Assembly: GCA_937873155.1 (NCBI GenBank)
Contig: CALMVZ010000027.1
Span: 186,001 to 250,000 of the forward strand
Reading direction: 5' to 3'
Origin: an uncultured Bacteroidota bacterium
GTDB taxonomy: Bacteria; Bacteroidota; Bacteroidia; B-17B0; Aurantibacillaceae
Length of the DNA: 64,000 nt
A model generated the notes under the pieces. It searched no databases and was not told where the DNA came from. It worked only from the letters and a program-made list of their open reading frames with translations. The position numbers and the translations under genes are program-made. Positions 10,602 to 18,501 of this stretch are shown one piece after another (the first letter of the stretch is position 1; each line of letters starts with the position of its first letter).

Positions 10602-11513
10602 TTAGGCTTTTTTGTTACGCGGATGATAACTTAAAATGTTATCCCTCAGGTATTGCCTGTCGAGATGGGTGTAAATTTCGGTAGTTGTAATACTCTCATG
10701 CCCCAGCATTTCCTGTACAGCCCTTAGATCTGCACCACCTTCTACCAAATGGGTCGCAAAAGAGTGTCTGAACGTATGTGGACTTAATTTTTTTCGAATA
10801 CCGGCCTTTTTAGCAAGATCTTTTATCACAATAAAAACCATCACCCTTGATAAGATGCCACCCCGGCGGTTAAGGAAAATATGATCTATCGCGGTTTTTT
10901 TAATTGGGAGATGAACCCGTACTTTATTTATATAATTTTTGATCAGTTTTTTAGCGCCTTTTCCTATAGGAACGAGACGTTCTTTGCTTCCTTTACCAGT
11001 CACTTTAATATAATCTTCATTAAAATGAAGGTCAGATATTTTCAGATTCACTAATTCACTAACACGTAAACCACAGCTGTATAAAGTTTCGATCAGCGTG
11101 GCGTTGCGTTCGCCTTCAGGAGTACTTCTGTCAATTACGCTAACGATCCTGTCTATTTCCTCAATGGTTAAGAATACAGGAAGTTTTCTTGTTGTACGGG
11201 GAGATTCCAGTAATTCAGCGGGACTTTGCTGAATTTCATTCTCCATTAGCAGGAACTTGTAAAACGTTTTTATTCCGGAAATAATTCTCGACTGTGAAGT
11301 AGGAGAGAAGTTTAGTTCAGAGATCCATTTTACGAAAGCTTGTAAATGGGTCAGCTCAATTTGAGTTGGTCCTTTATTATTTAAAAAAGAATGTGAATAC
11401 GATTCTAATTTGTTGAGATCATCCAGGTAAGCCTCAATAGAGTTTTTTGAGAGGGAGCGCTCTAATTGAAGGTATTGTTTAAAGCGGATCTTATATGAAT
11501 TCCAATTGCTCAA
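10602..11513 (-). CDS. xerD: Site-specific tyrosine recombinase XerD-like
   Basis: 303 residues, the normal Xer length. The N-terminal SAM-like DNA-binding domain spans 1-90 and the catalytic domain 110-300. All six active-site residues are visible: R150 (GLRVSEL), K174 (GKGSKER), H246 and R249 (HTFRHSFATH), H272 (LGHESI) and nucleophile Y281 (EIYTHL). It should resolve chromosome dimers at dif in the cytoplasm with a partner recombinase and FtsK. The start is TTG: an in-frame TAA lies four codons upstream and the next internal Met is at residue 90. The start lies only 19 bases from the divergent aroQ start. It is not next to integrase-type mobile genes, so a core Xer role is more likely than a phage integrase. 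Confidence 0.92.
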   Translation of the reverse strand: MSNWNSYKIRFKQYLQLERSLSKNSIEAYLDDLNKLESYSHSFLNNKGPTQIELTHLQAFVKWISELNFSPTSQSRIISGIKTFYKFLLMENEIQQSPAELLESPRTTRKLPVFLTIEEIDRIVSVIDRSTPEGERNATLIETLYSCGLRVSELVNLKISDLHFNEDYIKVTGKGSKERLVPIGKGAKKLIKNYINKVRVHLPIKKTAIDHIFLNRRGGILSRVMVFIVIKDLAKKAGIRKKLSPHTFRHSFATHLVEGGADLRAVQEMLGHESITTTEIYTHLDRQYLRDNILSYHPRNKKA

Positions 11514-11532
11514 AAAATGTTACATTTACGTT

Positions 11533-11955
11533 ATGAAGTTAATCATAATTAACGGACCAAATTTAAACCTTTTAGGCATAAGGGAAAAAGAGGTTTACGG
11601 AAACCAATCTTTCGAAGATTATCTGGAAGTATTGAAAAAGAAATACACTGAAGTTTCTTTAGAATATTATCAAAGTAATGTAGAAGGCGAGCTAATTAAT
11701 GAGATCCAGGAAAAAGGGTTTATTTACGATGGTATTATTATCAATGCCGGAGCGTACACACATACTTCTATAGCAATAGCAGATGCTATTAAAGCAATAA
11801 AAGCGCCATGCATTGAAGTTCACATATCCAATATTTTTGCACGCGAGGATTACAGGCATGTTTCTTATTTAGGAAAAAATTGCGTGGGAAGTATTTCCGG
11901 TTTTGGTTTGAAGAGTTATGATCTGGCCATTGATTTCTTTTTGAAACAAATATAA
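11533..11955 (+). CDS. aroQ: Type II 3-dehydroquinate dehydratase
   Basis: 140 residues from the ATG at 11533. I prefer this start because family members begin with K-x-I-I-I-N-G-P-N-L-N-L-L-G; an upstream in-frame TTG at 11506 would add nine unlikely residues. The enzyme removes water from 3-dehydroquinate in the shikimate pathway. Key motifs are NGPNLNLLG near the start, E-V-Y-G with the active-site Tyr, Y-Q-S-N-V-E-G-E, INAGAYTHTSIA (Asn and His of the active site) and VHISNIFARE. It forms a cytoplasmic dodecamer in known members. It is divergent from xerD across 19 bases, so its promoter must lie within the xerD coding region. Confidence 0.95.
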   Translation: MKLIIINGPNLNLLGIREKEVYGNQSFEDYLEVLKKKYTEVSLEYYQSNVEGELINEIQEKGFIYDGIIINAGAYTHTSIAIADAIKAIKAPCIEVHISNIFAREDYRHVSYLGKNCVGSISGFGLKSYDLAIDFFLKQI

Positions 11956-11975
11956 TTCTTTCCCTTGGGAAGGCG

Positions 11976-11994
11976 CTTTTTCCAAAGGAAAAAG
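11976..11994. terminator. Short hairpin between convergent genes
   Basis: CTTTTTCC (11976-11983) pairs with GGAAAAAG (11987-11994) across an AAA loop. A second small palindrome, TTCCC-TT-GGGAA, lies just before it (11960-11971). The pair sits between the ends of aroQ and the convergent YciO-like gene and could end both transcripts, although there is no long T-run. It may instead be a dispersed palindrome. Confidence 0.4.
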
Positions 11995-12011
11995 AGAAGG
12001 GCAACGAAAGA

Positions 12012-12635
12012 TCAATTCAAAACATCCAAACTCCCCAAACCTTCACGTACCACTTCAAAATCACCTTTACTGCAATCAATAACTGTAGAGGGGTAAATGT
12101 TTCCGTGTCCGCCATCAATTACCATATCCACTTTTGTTTCGTACTGTTGATGGATAATTTCAGGATCTGAAAAATATTCTAAAACACTATTGTCATCATC
12201 ATGCAAACTGGTTGAGATCAAAGGATTTCCTAATGCATTCACGATTTCCCTGCAGATGATATTATCAGGAACACGGATACCAACTGTTTTGCGGTCTTGT
12301 TTAACTATTTTAGGAACATTCGAACTTGCTTCTAAAATAAAAGCATAAGGACCGGGCAAGGCTTTTTTCATCACCCGGAAAATATGATTGGGAATCGGTT
12401 TTGTGTATTCTGATAGATGACTCAGGTCGCTGCATACAAAAGAGAATTTCGATTTCTCCGGTTTTATATTTTTGAGTTTACAGATGCGTTCTACCGCTTT
12501 GTTATTAGAAATGTCACAGCCCAATGCATAAACCGTATCTGTAGGATAAATGATAATGCCTCCGTTTTTCAGGCAATCCACGATCAGGGCAAGTGTCTTG
12601 CTGTCTGGATTGGTGTCGTTTATTCGGAGGAGCAT
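12012..12635 (-). CDS. YciO-type threonylcarbamoyl-AMP synthase-like protein
   Basis: 207 residues of the Sua5/YrdC/YciO fold. The nucleotide-binding core is visible as G-G-I-I-I-Y-P-T-D-T-V-Y-A-L-G-C (about 25-41), R-I-C-K-L-K-N-I-K-P (the K-R-x type lysines), P-G-P-Y-A-F-I-L and V-G-I-R-V-P. Near the end D-G-G-H-G-N, S-T-V-I-D and V-V-R-E-G-L-G follow. The overall pattern, including CSDLSHLSEY, is closer to E. coli YciO than to TsaC, as judged from memory. TsaC makes the L-threonylcarbamoyl-AMP used for tRNA t6A37; YciO is a paralogue whose role is less clear. If no other YrdC gene exists in this genome, it would be the t6A enzyme. It has no C-terminal Sua5 domain. Confidence 0.85.
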   Translation of the reverse strand: MLLRINDTNPDSKTLALIVDCLKNGGIIIYPTDTVYALGCDISNNKAVERICKLKNIKPEKSKFSFVCSDLSHLSEYTKPIPNHIFRVMKKALPGPYAFILEASSNVPKIVKQDRKTVGIRVPDNIICREIVNALGNPLISTSLHDDDNSVLEYFSDPEIIHQQYETKVDMVIDGGHGNIYPSTVIDCSKGDFEVVREGLGSLDVLN

Positions 12636-12780
12636 GGTACAAAGGTAGTTTTAATCTGTTCAACACTCAAAAAATTGACCAGTTATAGATTTAAACGTAT
12701 ATTTTACACATTTCACTCAACCTTGGCACGATTAATGCCGTATGGTTCATTAGATTTATTAACCTTAAAACCAAAATCAC

Positions 12781-14988
12781 ATGAAAAGAATTTACCTTTT
12801 CTTATTCACTATCCTGATCACATCCACCTACAGGTTATCTTCCCAAAGTGTTAATGTACCCTATCAATTTTACCTTGATGCGAATAATAATTGTACTTAT
12901 GATGCGGGCGATCAATTGCTTTATAATCTTCCCGGCGCCCTTATAATGAATTACCAGGATGTTTCATCGAGTATTCAATGGGGCAATAGTGGCCCTGTTA
13001 CGTGTATTTCACCTCTGACAATTAATAATCCGATGCTTCCACCGTCGAATACGGCAACCTTTACAGGTTTTTCTAATAGTACTTATTCTGTAAATACATC
13101 ATGCAGCGCTTATACTAATTTGTCATATACTGCAACAAACTATTTGCCAATACAGAGTATTAACGCGCAAAGTAATCCAACCTTATCTACCAACCATACG
13201 AATTATTATTTTAACACAAACACTGTTCCTGTCTGCAGTAATCTTAACGACTCCCTCAATATTTATTTCGGTTATAGTAACTTATATGCCTGTGGAGGTT
13301 TGACTACGTCCAGAACTTATAGTTTTTTTATAGATAACGTTTTATTAGACATGGCTGTATCGACCGGATCCGCTGCTTATAATTTTGTAAATGGTTCGGC
13401 ATCTAAATGTTCGGTCTCGGAATCTTATTCTAATAGTAATACTACTTTTTGGATGAGAGTCGCCTTGCCAACGGGTTTAACTTTAGGAAATCATCTCTTT
13501 GAAATTAAATCCACACCATTATATACATCACCCGCCTCTGTTGTCAATTACAGTTGTAATCTTAATTTGCAGCCATGTATTTCCGTTTCCGGTAAATTAT
13601 ACGAAGATTGTGATAATAACTGCGTAAAAAATACGGGAGATGGAAATTTATACGGAGGAGCTTTAGTGAAAGTATTTAATGGTATTACCAGTCATACTCT
13701 TTATCCGGATGGGGCAGGAAATTACTCGGGCCTCATACCTTCTCCCGGCCCTCAGTATTCCATAACTTCTATACCATCGGCTTCCGGATTTACACCTTGT
13801 CCGGCTGCAACGGCAACTACAGCACTCACAAGCTCTATGGTTACTAATCTTGATTTTGGATACAAAACAAACACCAGTTACGGAGATGTTTCAACGTATA
13901 ATGCCATAATTCCGGGCGGAATTTTTCCAAGCCAATCAAAAGTGGTTTCATCCGGGTGGATCAATCAAGCTTTTTATTATACTCCTTGCACATCTACTTT
14001 TGTAACGAATCCCGGAAAATTTAAAATAGTACTTGATAAAAATCTGACTTATTTAAATCCTACAGGTCCGACACCAACGCCAAACGCAGTAATAACAGGA
14101 CCTTCCGGGGATACATTGGTTTGGAACGTTTCGGATTTTAATGGTAGTGTAAGTTATCAATATTATACTGTATTGGCACAATTAGCCTCCTCGGTTACCA
14201 TAGGTTCAATTTTTACAAATTACACTTTTGTAAATCCACAATATGATAATTTTATGAGTAATAATTCCTCAGTGTTTAGCTGGACTGTTGGATTACCATA
14301 TGATCCAAATAATAAATTGTGTTATGCTTCCGGAATACAGCCTAACGGAGACATTCCATTAGGAACCACGGATCTTTATTACACAATTAATTTTCAAAAT
14401 ATAGGTACGGCAGCTGCCACTAACGTAAAAACTATCGATACATTAGACACCAATTTAGACTGGGCCACTTTGCAAACATTGAGCAGCAGTTTCCCGGTAC
14501 AAACACAAGTTGATAATACTTCGGGCCAGGTTATTTTTTATTTTGCCAATATCAATTTACCGGATTCAAACACCAACGAGCCGGGCAGTCATGGTTTTGT
14601 CAATTACAAGATCAAATTAAAGCCGGGTGTTCCCGTAAATACAGTTATAAAAAACCGCGCGCATAATTATTTTGATTTCCAGGCTGGAATTCCAACCAAT
14701 CAGACTCAAAACAAATTGGTGAACATTACAGGGATAACTGAAATGGAAAAAGTAAATTCTGTTTTTGTAGCGCCGAATCCTGTTTCAGATAAGGTAACTA
14801 TTTCTTCAAGGGAAATTATTCAATTTGTTTCTGTATTCAATAATCTCGGACAAATTGTTTTAAAACAAGAAGTAAATGCTCTTCAGTCACAATTAGATTT
14901 GAGTCAGTTACCAAGTTCGGTTTATTTTATAAACATTCAGTTAAAACAAGGAAGTGGCATTACAAAGAAAATAAGTAAGACGAATTAA
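12781..14988 (+). CDS. Secreted protein with T9SS type A sorting domain
   Basis: 735 residues with a signal peptide (1-21, ending SSQS). Residues ~280-365 resemble SdrD-B/Cna-B-like modules (GKLYEDCDNNCVKNTGDG, then LDFGYK). Residues ~500-660 resemble the DUF11-like conserved-repeat domain found in secreted Bacteroidota proteins (Y-T-I-N-F-Q-N-I-G-T-A-A-A-x-N-V, L-D-W-A-T-L). The last ~75 residues form a type A T9SS sorting domain: V-A-P-N-P-V-S-D-K-V-T-I, then V-F-N-N-L-G-Q, then L-P-S-S-V-Y-F-I. The protein should be exported by Sec, then the T9SS, and anchored or released at the surface. No catalytic motif is visible, so adhesion is only a guess. Confidence 0.82.
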   Translation: MKRIYLFLFTILITSTYRLSSQSVNVPYQFYLDANNNCTYDAGDQLLYNLPGALIMNYQDVSSSIQWGNSGPVTCISPLTINNPMLPPSNTATFTGFSNSTYSVNTSCSAYTNLSYTATNYLPIQSINAQSNPTLSTNHTNYYFNTNTVPVCSNLNDSLNIYFGYSNLYACGGLTTSRTYSFFIDNVLLDMAVSTGSAAYNFVNGSASKCSVSESYSNSNTTFWMRVALPTGLTLGNHLFEIKSTPLYTSPASVVNYSCNLNLQPCISVSGKLYEDCDNNCVKNTGDGNLYGGALVKVFNGITSHTLYPDGAGNYSGLIPSPGPQYSITSIPSASGFTPCPAATATTALTSSMVTNLDFGYKTNTSYGDVSTYNAIIPGGIFPSQSKVVSSGWINQAFYYTPCTSTFVTNPGKFKIVLDKNLTYLNPTGPTPTPNAVITGPSGDTLVWNVSDFNGSVSYQYYTVLAQLASSVTIGSIFTNYTFVNPQYDNFMSNNSSVFSWTVGLPYDPNNKLCYASGIQPNGDIPLGTTDLYYTINFQNIGTAAATNVKTIDTLDTNLDWATLQTLSSSFPVQTQVDNTSGQVIFYFANINLPDSNTNEPGSHGFVNYKIKLKPGVPVNTVIKNRAHNYFDFQAGIPTNQTQNKLVNITGITEMEKVNSVFVAPNPVSDKVTISSREIIQFVSVFNNLGQIVLKQEVNALQSQLDLSQLPSSVYFINIQLKQGSGITKKISKTN

Positions 14989-14995
14989 ATGGTTT

Positions 14996-15075
14996 TTAGC
15001 CGCGGATTTCGCTGATTTACACAGATAAGAACAATTGCAAAAAATCTGTGGGGAATCCGTGAAATCTGCGGCTAA
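14996..15075. repeat. Imperfect palindromic intergenic repeat
   Basis: Left arm 14996-15026 and right arm 15044-15075 are near-perfect inverted copies (TTAGCCGC-G/A-GATTTC ... CACAGAT) around a 17-base AT-rich loop. The sequence type (TTAGCCGCGGATTTCGC) is, from memory, a dispersed noncoding repeat in many bacterial genomes. It lies between a type A T9SS gene and the Tat-signal PLP enzyme gene. A TACCTTTA box (15081-15088), similar to a Bacteroidota -7 element, follows it directly. Confidence 0.75.
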
Positions 15076-15104
15076 TTTTATACCTTTAAGTAAATTTACA
15101 TCCC

Positions 15105-16412
15105 ATGGATCGTCGCGATTTTTTTCTTAAGTCAGTAGCAGGAACAGCAGGCTTAACTTTTCTTTCATCTATCGATAAAGTTTATGCCGCTGAATTAGAG
15201 AACCAGGTTAACCGTGTTAATGGTTTAAGCCCGGAGGCAGCAGCCGTAGATGAAGATTTCTGGGGTTGGGTGCGTGAGAGTTATACTGTTTCCCCGAATA
15301 TCATCAATTTAAATAATGGTGGAGTTAGTCCGCAACCCAAAGTTGTTCAGGATGCGCATATCCGTTACTACCAATACTGTAATGAAGCACCTTCGTATTA
15401 TATGTGGCGTATTCTGGATGCCGGCCGTGAAGGATTAAGAGATAAGTTAGCTGATATCTGCGGCGTCGATGCAGAAGAGATCGCTATCAACCGTAATGCA
15501 ACTGAAGGATTGAACACGGTTATTTTCGGTTTGAATTTAAAAGCCGGAGATGAAGTGGTGTTGAGCAAATACGATTACCCGAACATGATGAACGCCTGGA
15601 AACAGCGCGAAAAACGTGACGGCATCAAATTAGTTTGGATCGATATTCCTCAACCGCTGGAAGATGATAAAGCTTACGTGAAATTATACCAGGATGCGAT
15701 GACATCTAAAACTAAGATCGTTCACATCACACACCAGATCAACTGGAGCGGAAATATTGTTCCTTGTAAATTAATTGCAGATATGGCGCATTCGAAAGGT
15801 GCTGAAGTAATTGTTGATGCCGCACATTCATTCGGACAATTTGATTTTAAATTCAGGGATACGGGAGCTGATTATTTAGCCACGGCCTTACATAAATGGT
15901 TATGTGCTCCATTTGGAAGTGGGCTTATGTACGTTAAAAAAGAAAAAATTAAAAATGTTTGGGCTTTATTATCGAGTTCAGAACCCGACGGAACTGATAT
16001 CCGCAAATTTGAAACATTGGGTACGCGATCATTTGCTTCTGAAATGGCCATTGGTGCCGCTGTTGATTTTCATAATGTAATAGGAGCAAAGCGAAAAGAA
16101 GAACGTTTACGCTATTTAAAGAATTACTGGTATGATAAAATAAAAACATTGCCTAAAGTTGTACAAGCAACTTCATTCAAACCACAGTATTCCTGTGCGA
16201 TCGCTCATGTAGGATTTGAAGGATGGAAAGGCGGGGATATTGAAAATAGGTTATGGGATAAACATAAGATACACACTTCAACTTTCATTTACGAAAAATT
16301 GAATGGTGTGCGTATCACTCCAAATATTTATACCAGTACGAAGGATCTCGATACACTTATCAAAGGTTTGACAGAGATCTCAAAAATGGATCCTCCAACT
16401 GCTTCAAAATAA
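15105..16412 (+). CDS. Tat-signal aminotransferase class V, isopenicillin N epimerase-like
   Basis: 435 residues. The N-terminus is a twin-arginine signal: DRRDFFLKS (2-10), then a weakly hydrophobic stretch ending VYAAE (~30), so the folded, cofactor-loaded enzyme is probably exported to the periplasm. The rest is a fold-type I PLP enzyme of the class V (cysteine desulfurase/isopenicillin N epimerase) group: N-N-G-G-V-S near 70, R-N-A-T-E-G at 130-135, D238 in VDAAHS and the Schiff-base lysine K264 in ALHKWL. There is no obvious desulfurase cysteine loop near the C-terminus, so epimerase, lyase or transaminase chemistry is more likely. Six bases later an exported RidA follows, which fits a joint periplasmic role. 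The substrate is unknown. Confidence 0.85.
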   Translation: MDRRDFFLKSVAGTAGLTFLSSIDKVYAAELENQVNRVNGLSPEAAAVDEDFWGWVRESYTVSPNIINLNNGGVSPQPKVVQDAHIRYYQYCNEAPSYYMWRILDAGREGLRDKLADICGVDAEEIAINRNATEGLNTVIFGLNLKAGDEVVLSKYDYPNMMNAWKQREKRDGIKLVWIDIPQPLEDDKAYVKLYQDAMTSKTKIVHITHQINWSGNIVPCKLIADMAHSKGAEVIVDAAHSFGQFDFKFRDTGADYLATALHKWLCAPFGSGLMYVKKEKIKNVWALLSSSEPDGTDIRKFETLGTRSFASEMAIGAAVDFHNVIGAKRKEERLRYLKNYWYDKIKTLPKVVQATSFKPQYSCAIAHVGFEGWKGGDIENRLWDKHKIHTSTFIYEKLNGVRITPNIYTSTKDLDTLIKGLTEISKMDPPTASK

Positions 16413-16418
16413 TTCCGC

Positions 16419-16871
16419 ATGAAAAAAACAGTATTTCTTTTTATTTCTGTAGCACTTGTAATTATTGGTATTGTTTCCTTCCAGGAAAAAGCACCTGAAC
16501 GTGTTGTTATCCTAACCGATAAGGCACCGAGGCCAATTGGTCCGTATAGCCAGGCAATAAAAGTTGGGAACACTTTGTATGTAGCGGGACAAGTGGGGGC
16601 TAACCTTGAGGGAAAGATCGATACTGCCTCTGTTGAGAATGAAGTTAAGCAAGCAATGAATAACGTAAAAGCAATTGTTGAAGCTGCAGGGATGAATATG
16701 CAGCAAGTTGTGAAATCGACCTTATATGTTAAGGATCTGAAACATTTTTCTAAGATCAATAAGATCTACGCCACTTATTTTCCTAATAATCCTCCTGCAA
16801 GGGAAACAGTGCAAATTGCCGGCTTACCGAAAGACGCTAATTTCGAGGTTTCTGTAATTGCCGTTAAGTAA
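16419..16871 (+). CDS. Exported RidA-family (YjgF/UK114) protein
   Basis: 150 residues: an N-terminal hydrophobic segment (about 3-21) followed by a complete RidA domain (~28-150). Motifs are P-R-P-I-G-P-Y-S-Q-A-I, L-Y-V-A-G-Q-V-G, K-S-T-L-Y-V-K-D and near the end P-P-A-R-E-T-V-Q. The Arg in PARET is the residue that binds the carboxylate of enamine/imine substrates in active RidA proteins. RidA hydrolyses reactive enamines released by PLP enzymes and is normally cytoplasmic. Here a signal peptide or anchor places it outside the inner membrane. It is separated by only six bases from the Tat-signal PLP enzyme, so it probably cleans up that enzyme's products. The pairing is inferred, not proven. 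Confidence 0.85.
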   Translation: MKKTVFLFISVALVIIGIVSFQEKAPERVVILTDKAPRPIGPYSQAIKVGNTLYVAGQVGANLEGKIDTASVENEVKQAMNNVKAIVEAAGMNMQQVVKSTLYVKDLKHFSKINKIYATYFPNNPPARETVQIAGLPKDANFEVSVIAVK

Positions 16872-16925
16872 ATTCCCTTTAAAGGCATGCAACCTTTCTC
16901 TTTTTTGCCGTATTTAGTATAGAAT

Positions 16926-17489
16926 ATGGGGGACGCCCGCAATTATACCGATCCCAATCTTGCAGTCATTGAGCGTTGCAGGAATGGCGACAGAACAGCT
17001 TTCCGGGAATTATACAACCTGTATGCGAAAGCTATGTTCAATATTTCGCTGAGGATCTTAAATAACAGTGATGAAGCTGAAGAAGTATTGCAGGATTCAT
17101 TCTTAAAAGTATTCTCCAAAATTGATTCCTATGATAAAACATATGCGTTTGGTGCATGGTTAAAACGTATTGTGATCAATGGATCGCTCGATGTATTAAA
17201 AAAGAGGAAAGTAAATTTTGTTTCTCTTGATGAAGCTCAGTATTGTCATGAAGAAGATATAGATGAAGACGATGCTTTATGTGGAGTTGAGATATTAAAA
17301 AAATGCATTGCTGAATTGCCGGATGGATTTCGTGCAGTACTGACATTATTTGTTTTTGAGGAATACTCTCATAAAGAAATAGCGAAAGAGCTGGGAATTA
17401 GCGAAGGAACTTCGAAATCACAATATAACCGTGCCAAAAAGAAATTAATTGAGTTAGTTAAACAAAATACTGTTAGTCATGAGCGATAA
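16926..17489 (+). CDS. ECF RNA polymerase sigma factor
   Basis: 187 residues. Region 2 (about 18-90) has F-R-E-L-Y-N-L-Y-A-K-A-M-F, then D-E-A-E-E-V-L-Q-D-S-F-L-K-V-F and the -10-binding A-F-G-A-W-L-K-R-I. Region 4 (about 125-180) has L-P-D-G-F-R-A-V-L-T-L-F-V-F-E-E-Y-S-H-K-E-I-A with the helix-turn-helix L-G-I-S-E-G-T-S-K-S-Q-Y-N-R-A. There is no region 3, as in all ECF factors. The end overlaps the next gene, a membrane protein likely to be its anti-sigma factor, by 11 bases. The target promoters cannot be read from the sequence. Confidence 0.92.
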   Translation: MGDARNYTDPNLAVIERCRNGDRTAFRELYNLYAKAMFNISLRILNNSDEAEEVLQDSFLKVFSKIDSYDKTYAFGAWLKRIVINGSLDVLKKRKVNFVSLDEAQYCHEEDIDEDDALCGVEILKKCIAELPDGFRAVLTLFVFEEYSHKEIAKELGISEGTSKSQYNRAKKKLIELVKQNTVSHER

Positions 17490-18501
17490 ATTGCGATCAT
17501 ATATCAAAGAGAATAAGGAGAAGTTTGATAGTGCTGAACCTTCTAAGGATCTATGGAAAACAATCGACTCTAAACTTGAGTTGAGTGTTCCGGTTTCAAA
17601 AAGTAAATGGACCTATATGAAATATTTTGGTTTAGGAGTGTGCGTTATTGTTATAACTGTTTATTTTATCTCGCAGAACCTAAATAATTCCTCTTCAAAG
17701 GCACTTTCTCAAAATTTAAAGGACTCAGCACTGAATAGTTCAGGTGTATGGGTTAAAACGAATCAAAATGACGGTAGCGTAAATACAAATGATAATTCCG
17801 TTTCAAGTTCCGGCAATAATAAAGTAGGAACAGATAATTTTACAGATAAAAACGCTGAGAAAGAACAGAACTCTTTGATCCGGAACGATGAAAACATTAA
17901 AAAAGACTCTGTGGTAACTGATGTAGACGAGAATATTTCAAGCGGGCAGAAGGTGGAAATTGATCCGGTTCCCGTTAAAGAAGAAAATACAGCCATGTCA
18001 AACCTGGTGAAGAATAAAAGCAAAAAAATAATTGCACCTGAAGCGCCTTCAGAAATGAATACTTTTAATGCAACAATTTATGATTGCTCCTCTATTTGTG
18101 AAGTTATACAAGCATACAGATTTCCGGGAAAAGTCAGTATGAATGGTGAAAGGAATTACCAGGGTCATAGGATATTGGAAACAGTTCCTTGCAGCAAGTT
18201 GGAAAATGCAGGAAATGTAAAAGCTGTTTGGGTCAAAGGGAAGGTCAGCAAAAAATTAAGTCTATCTGTTACACAAGGCCTGAAGAGTATAACTTTAGTG
18301 AAAAGTGACGGAAGTAAAGTTCCTCCCGTGGCTCTTTCACATTATTACAAAGGATTAGGCGTGATATCGGATTATACCGGTAAACATTTTGAAATGACCT
18401 TTAAAGATAATATGGAGTTGATCTTATTTTTTAAAGACGTGAATGAGGGCGATAAAGTGATGATCGATGGGAAGATCGAAGCTGTTGTAAATACTAAATA
18501 A
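17479..18501 (+). CDS. Probable membrane-anchored anti-sigma factor
   Basis: 340 residues, overlapping the ECF sigma gene by 11 bases, so the two are translationally coupled. A short cytoplasmic N-terminal part (1-47, with DLWKTIDSKL resembling the sigma-binding helix of such proteins) precedes one membrane segment (about 48-65, FGLGVCVIVITVYFIS). A low-complexity Ser/Asn/Lys linker follows (~66-190). The periplasmic domain (~190-340) has three cysteines (C-S-S-I-C, P-C-S-K) and beta-rich sequence I do not recognise. It probably senses an envelope signal and holds the sigma factor; this rests on position and topology, not on a named domain. The stop overlaps the convergent ABC transporter gene by 8 bases. 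Confidence 0.7.
   Translation: MSDKLRSYIKENKEKFDSAEPSKDLWKTIDSKLELSVPVSKSKWTYMKYFGLGVCVIVITVYFISQNLNNSSSKALSQNLKDSALNSSGVWVKTNQNDGSVNTNDNSVSSSGNNKVGTDNFTDKNAEKEQNSLIRNDENIKKDSVVTDVDENISSGQKVEIDPVPVKEENTAMSNLVKNKSKKIIAPEAPSEMNTFNATIYDCSSICEVIQAYRFPGKVSMNGERNYQGHRILETVPCSKLENAGNVKAVWVKGKVSKKLSLSVTQGLKSITLVKSDGSKVPPVALSHYYKGLGVISDYTGKHFEMTFKDNMELILFFKDVNEGDKVMIDGKIEAVVNTK

Noticed and set aside
10602-11513. Phage or element integrase
   Set aside because: All catalytic residues and the length fit core XerD, and no att-like repeats or phage genes are nearby.
12012-12635. Calling the gene tsaC
   Set aside because: The fold is right, but the pattern is closer to YciO, whose role differs; a firm symbol needs a genome-wide search for other YrdC genes.
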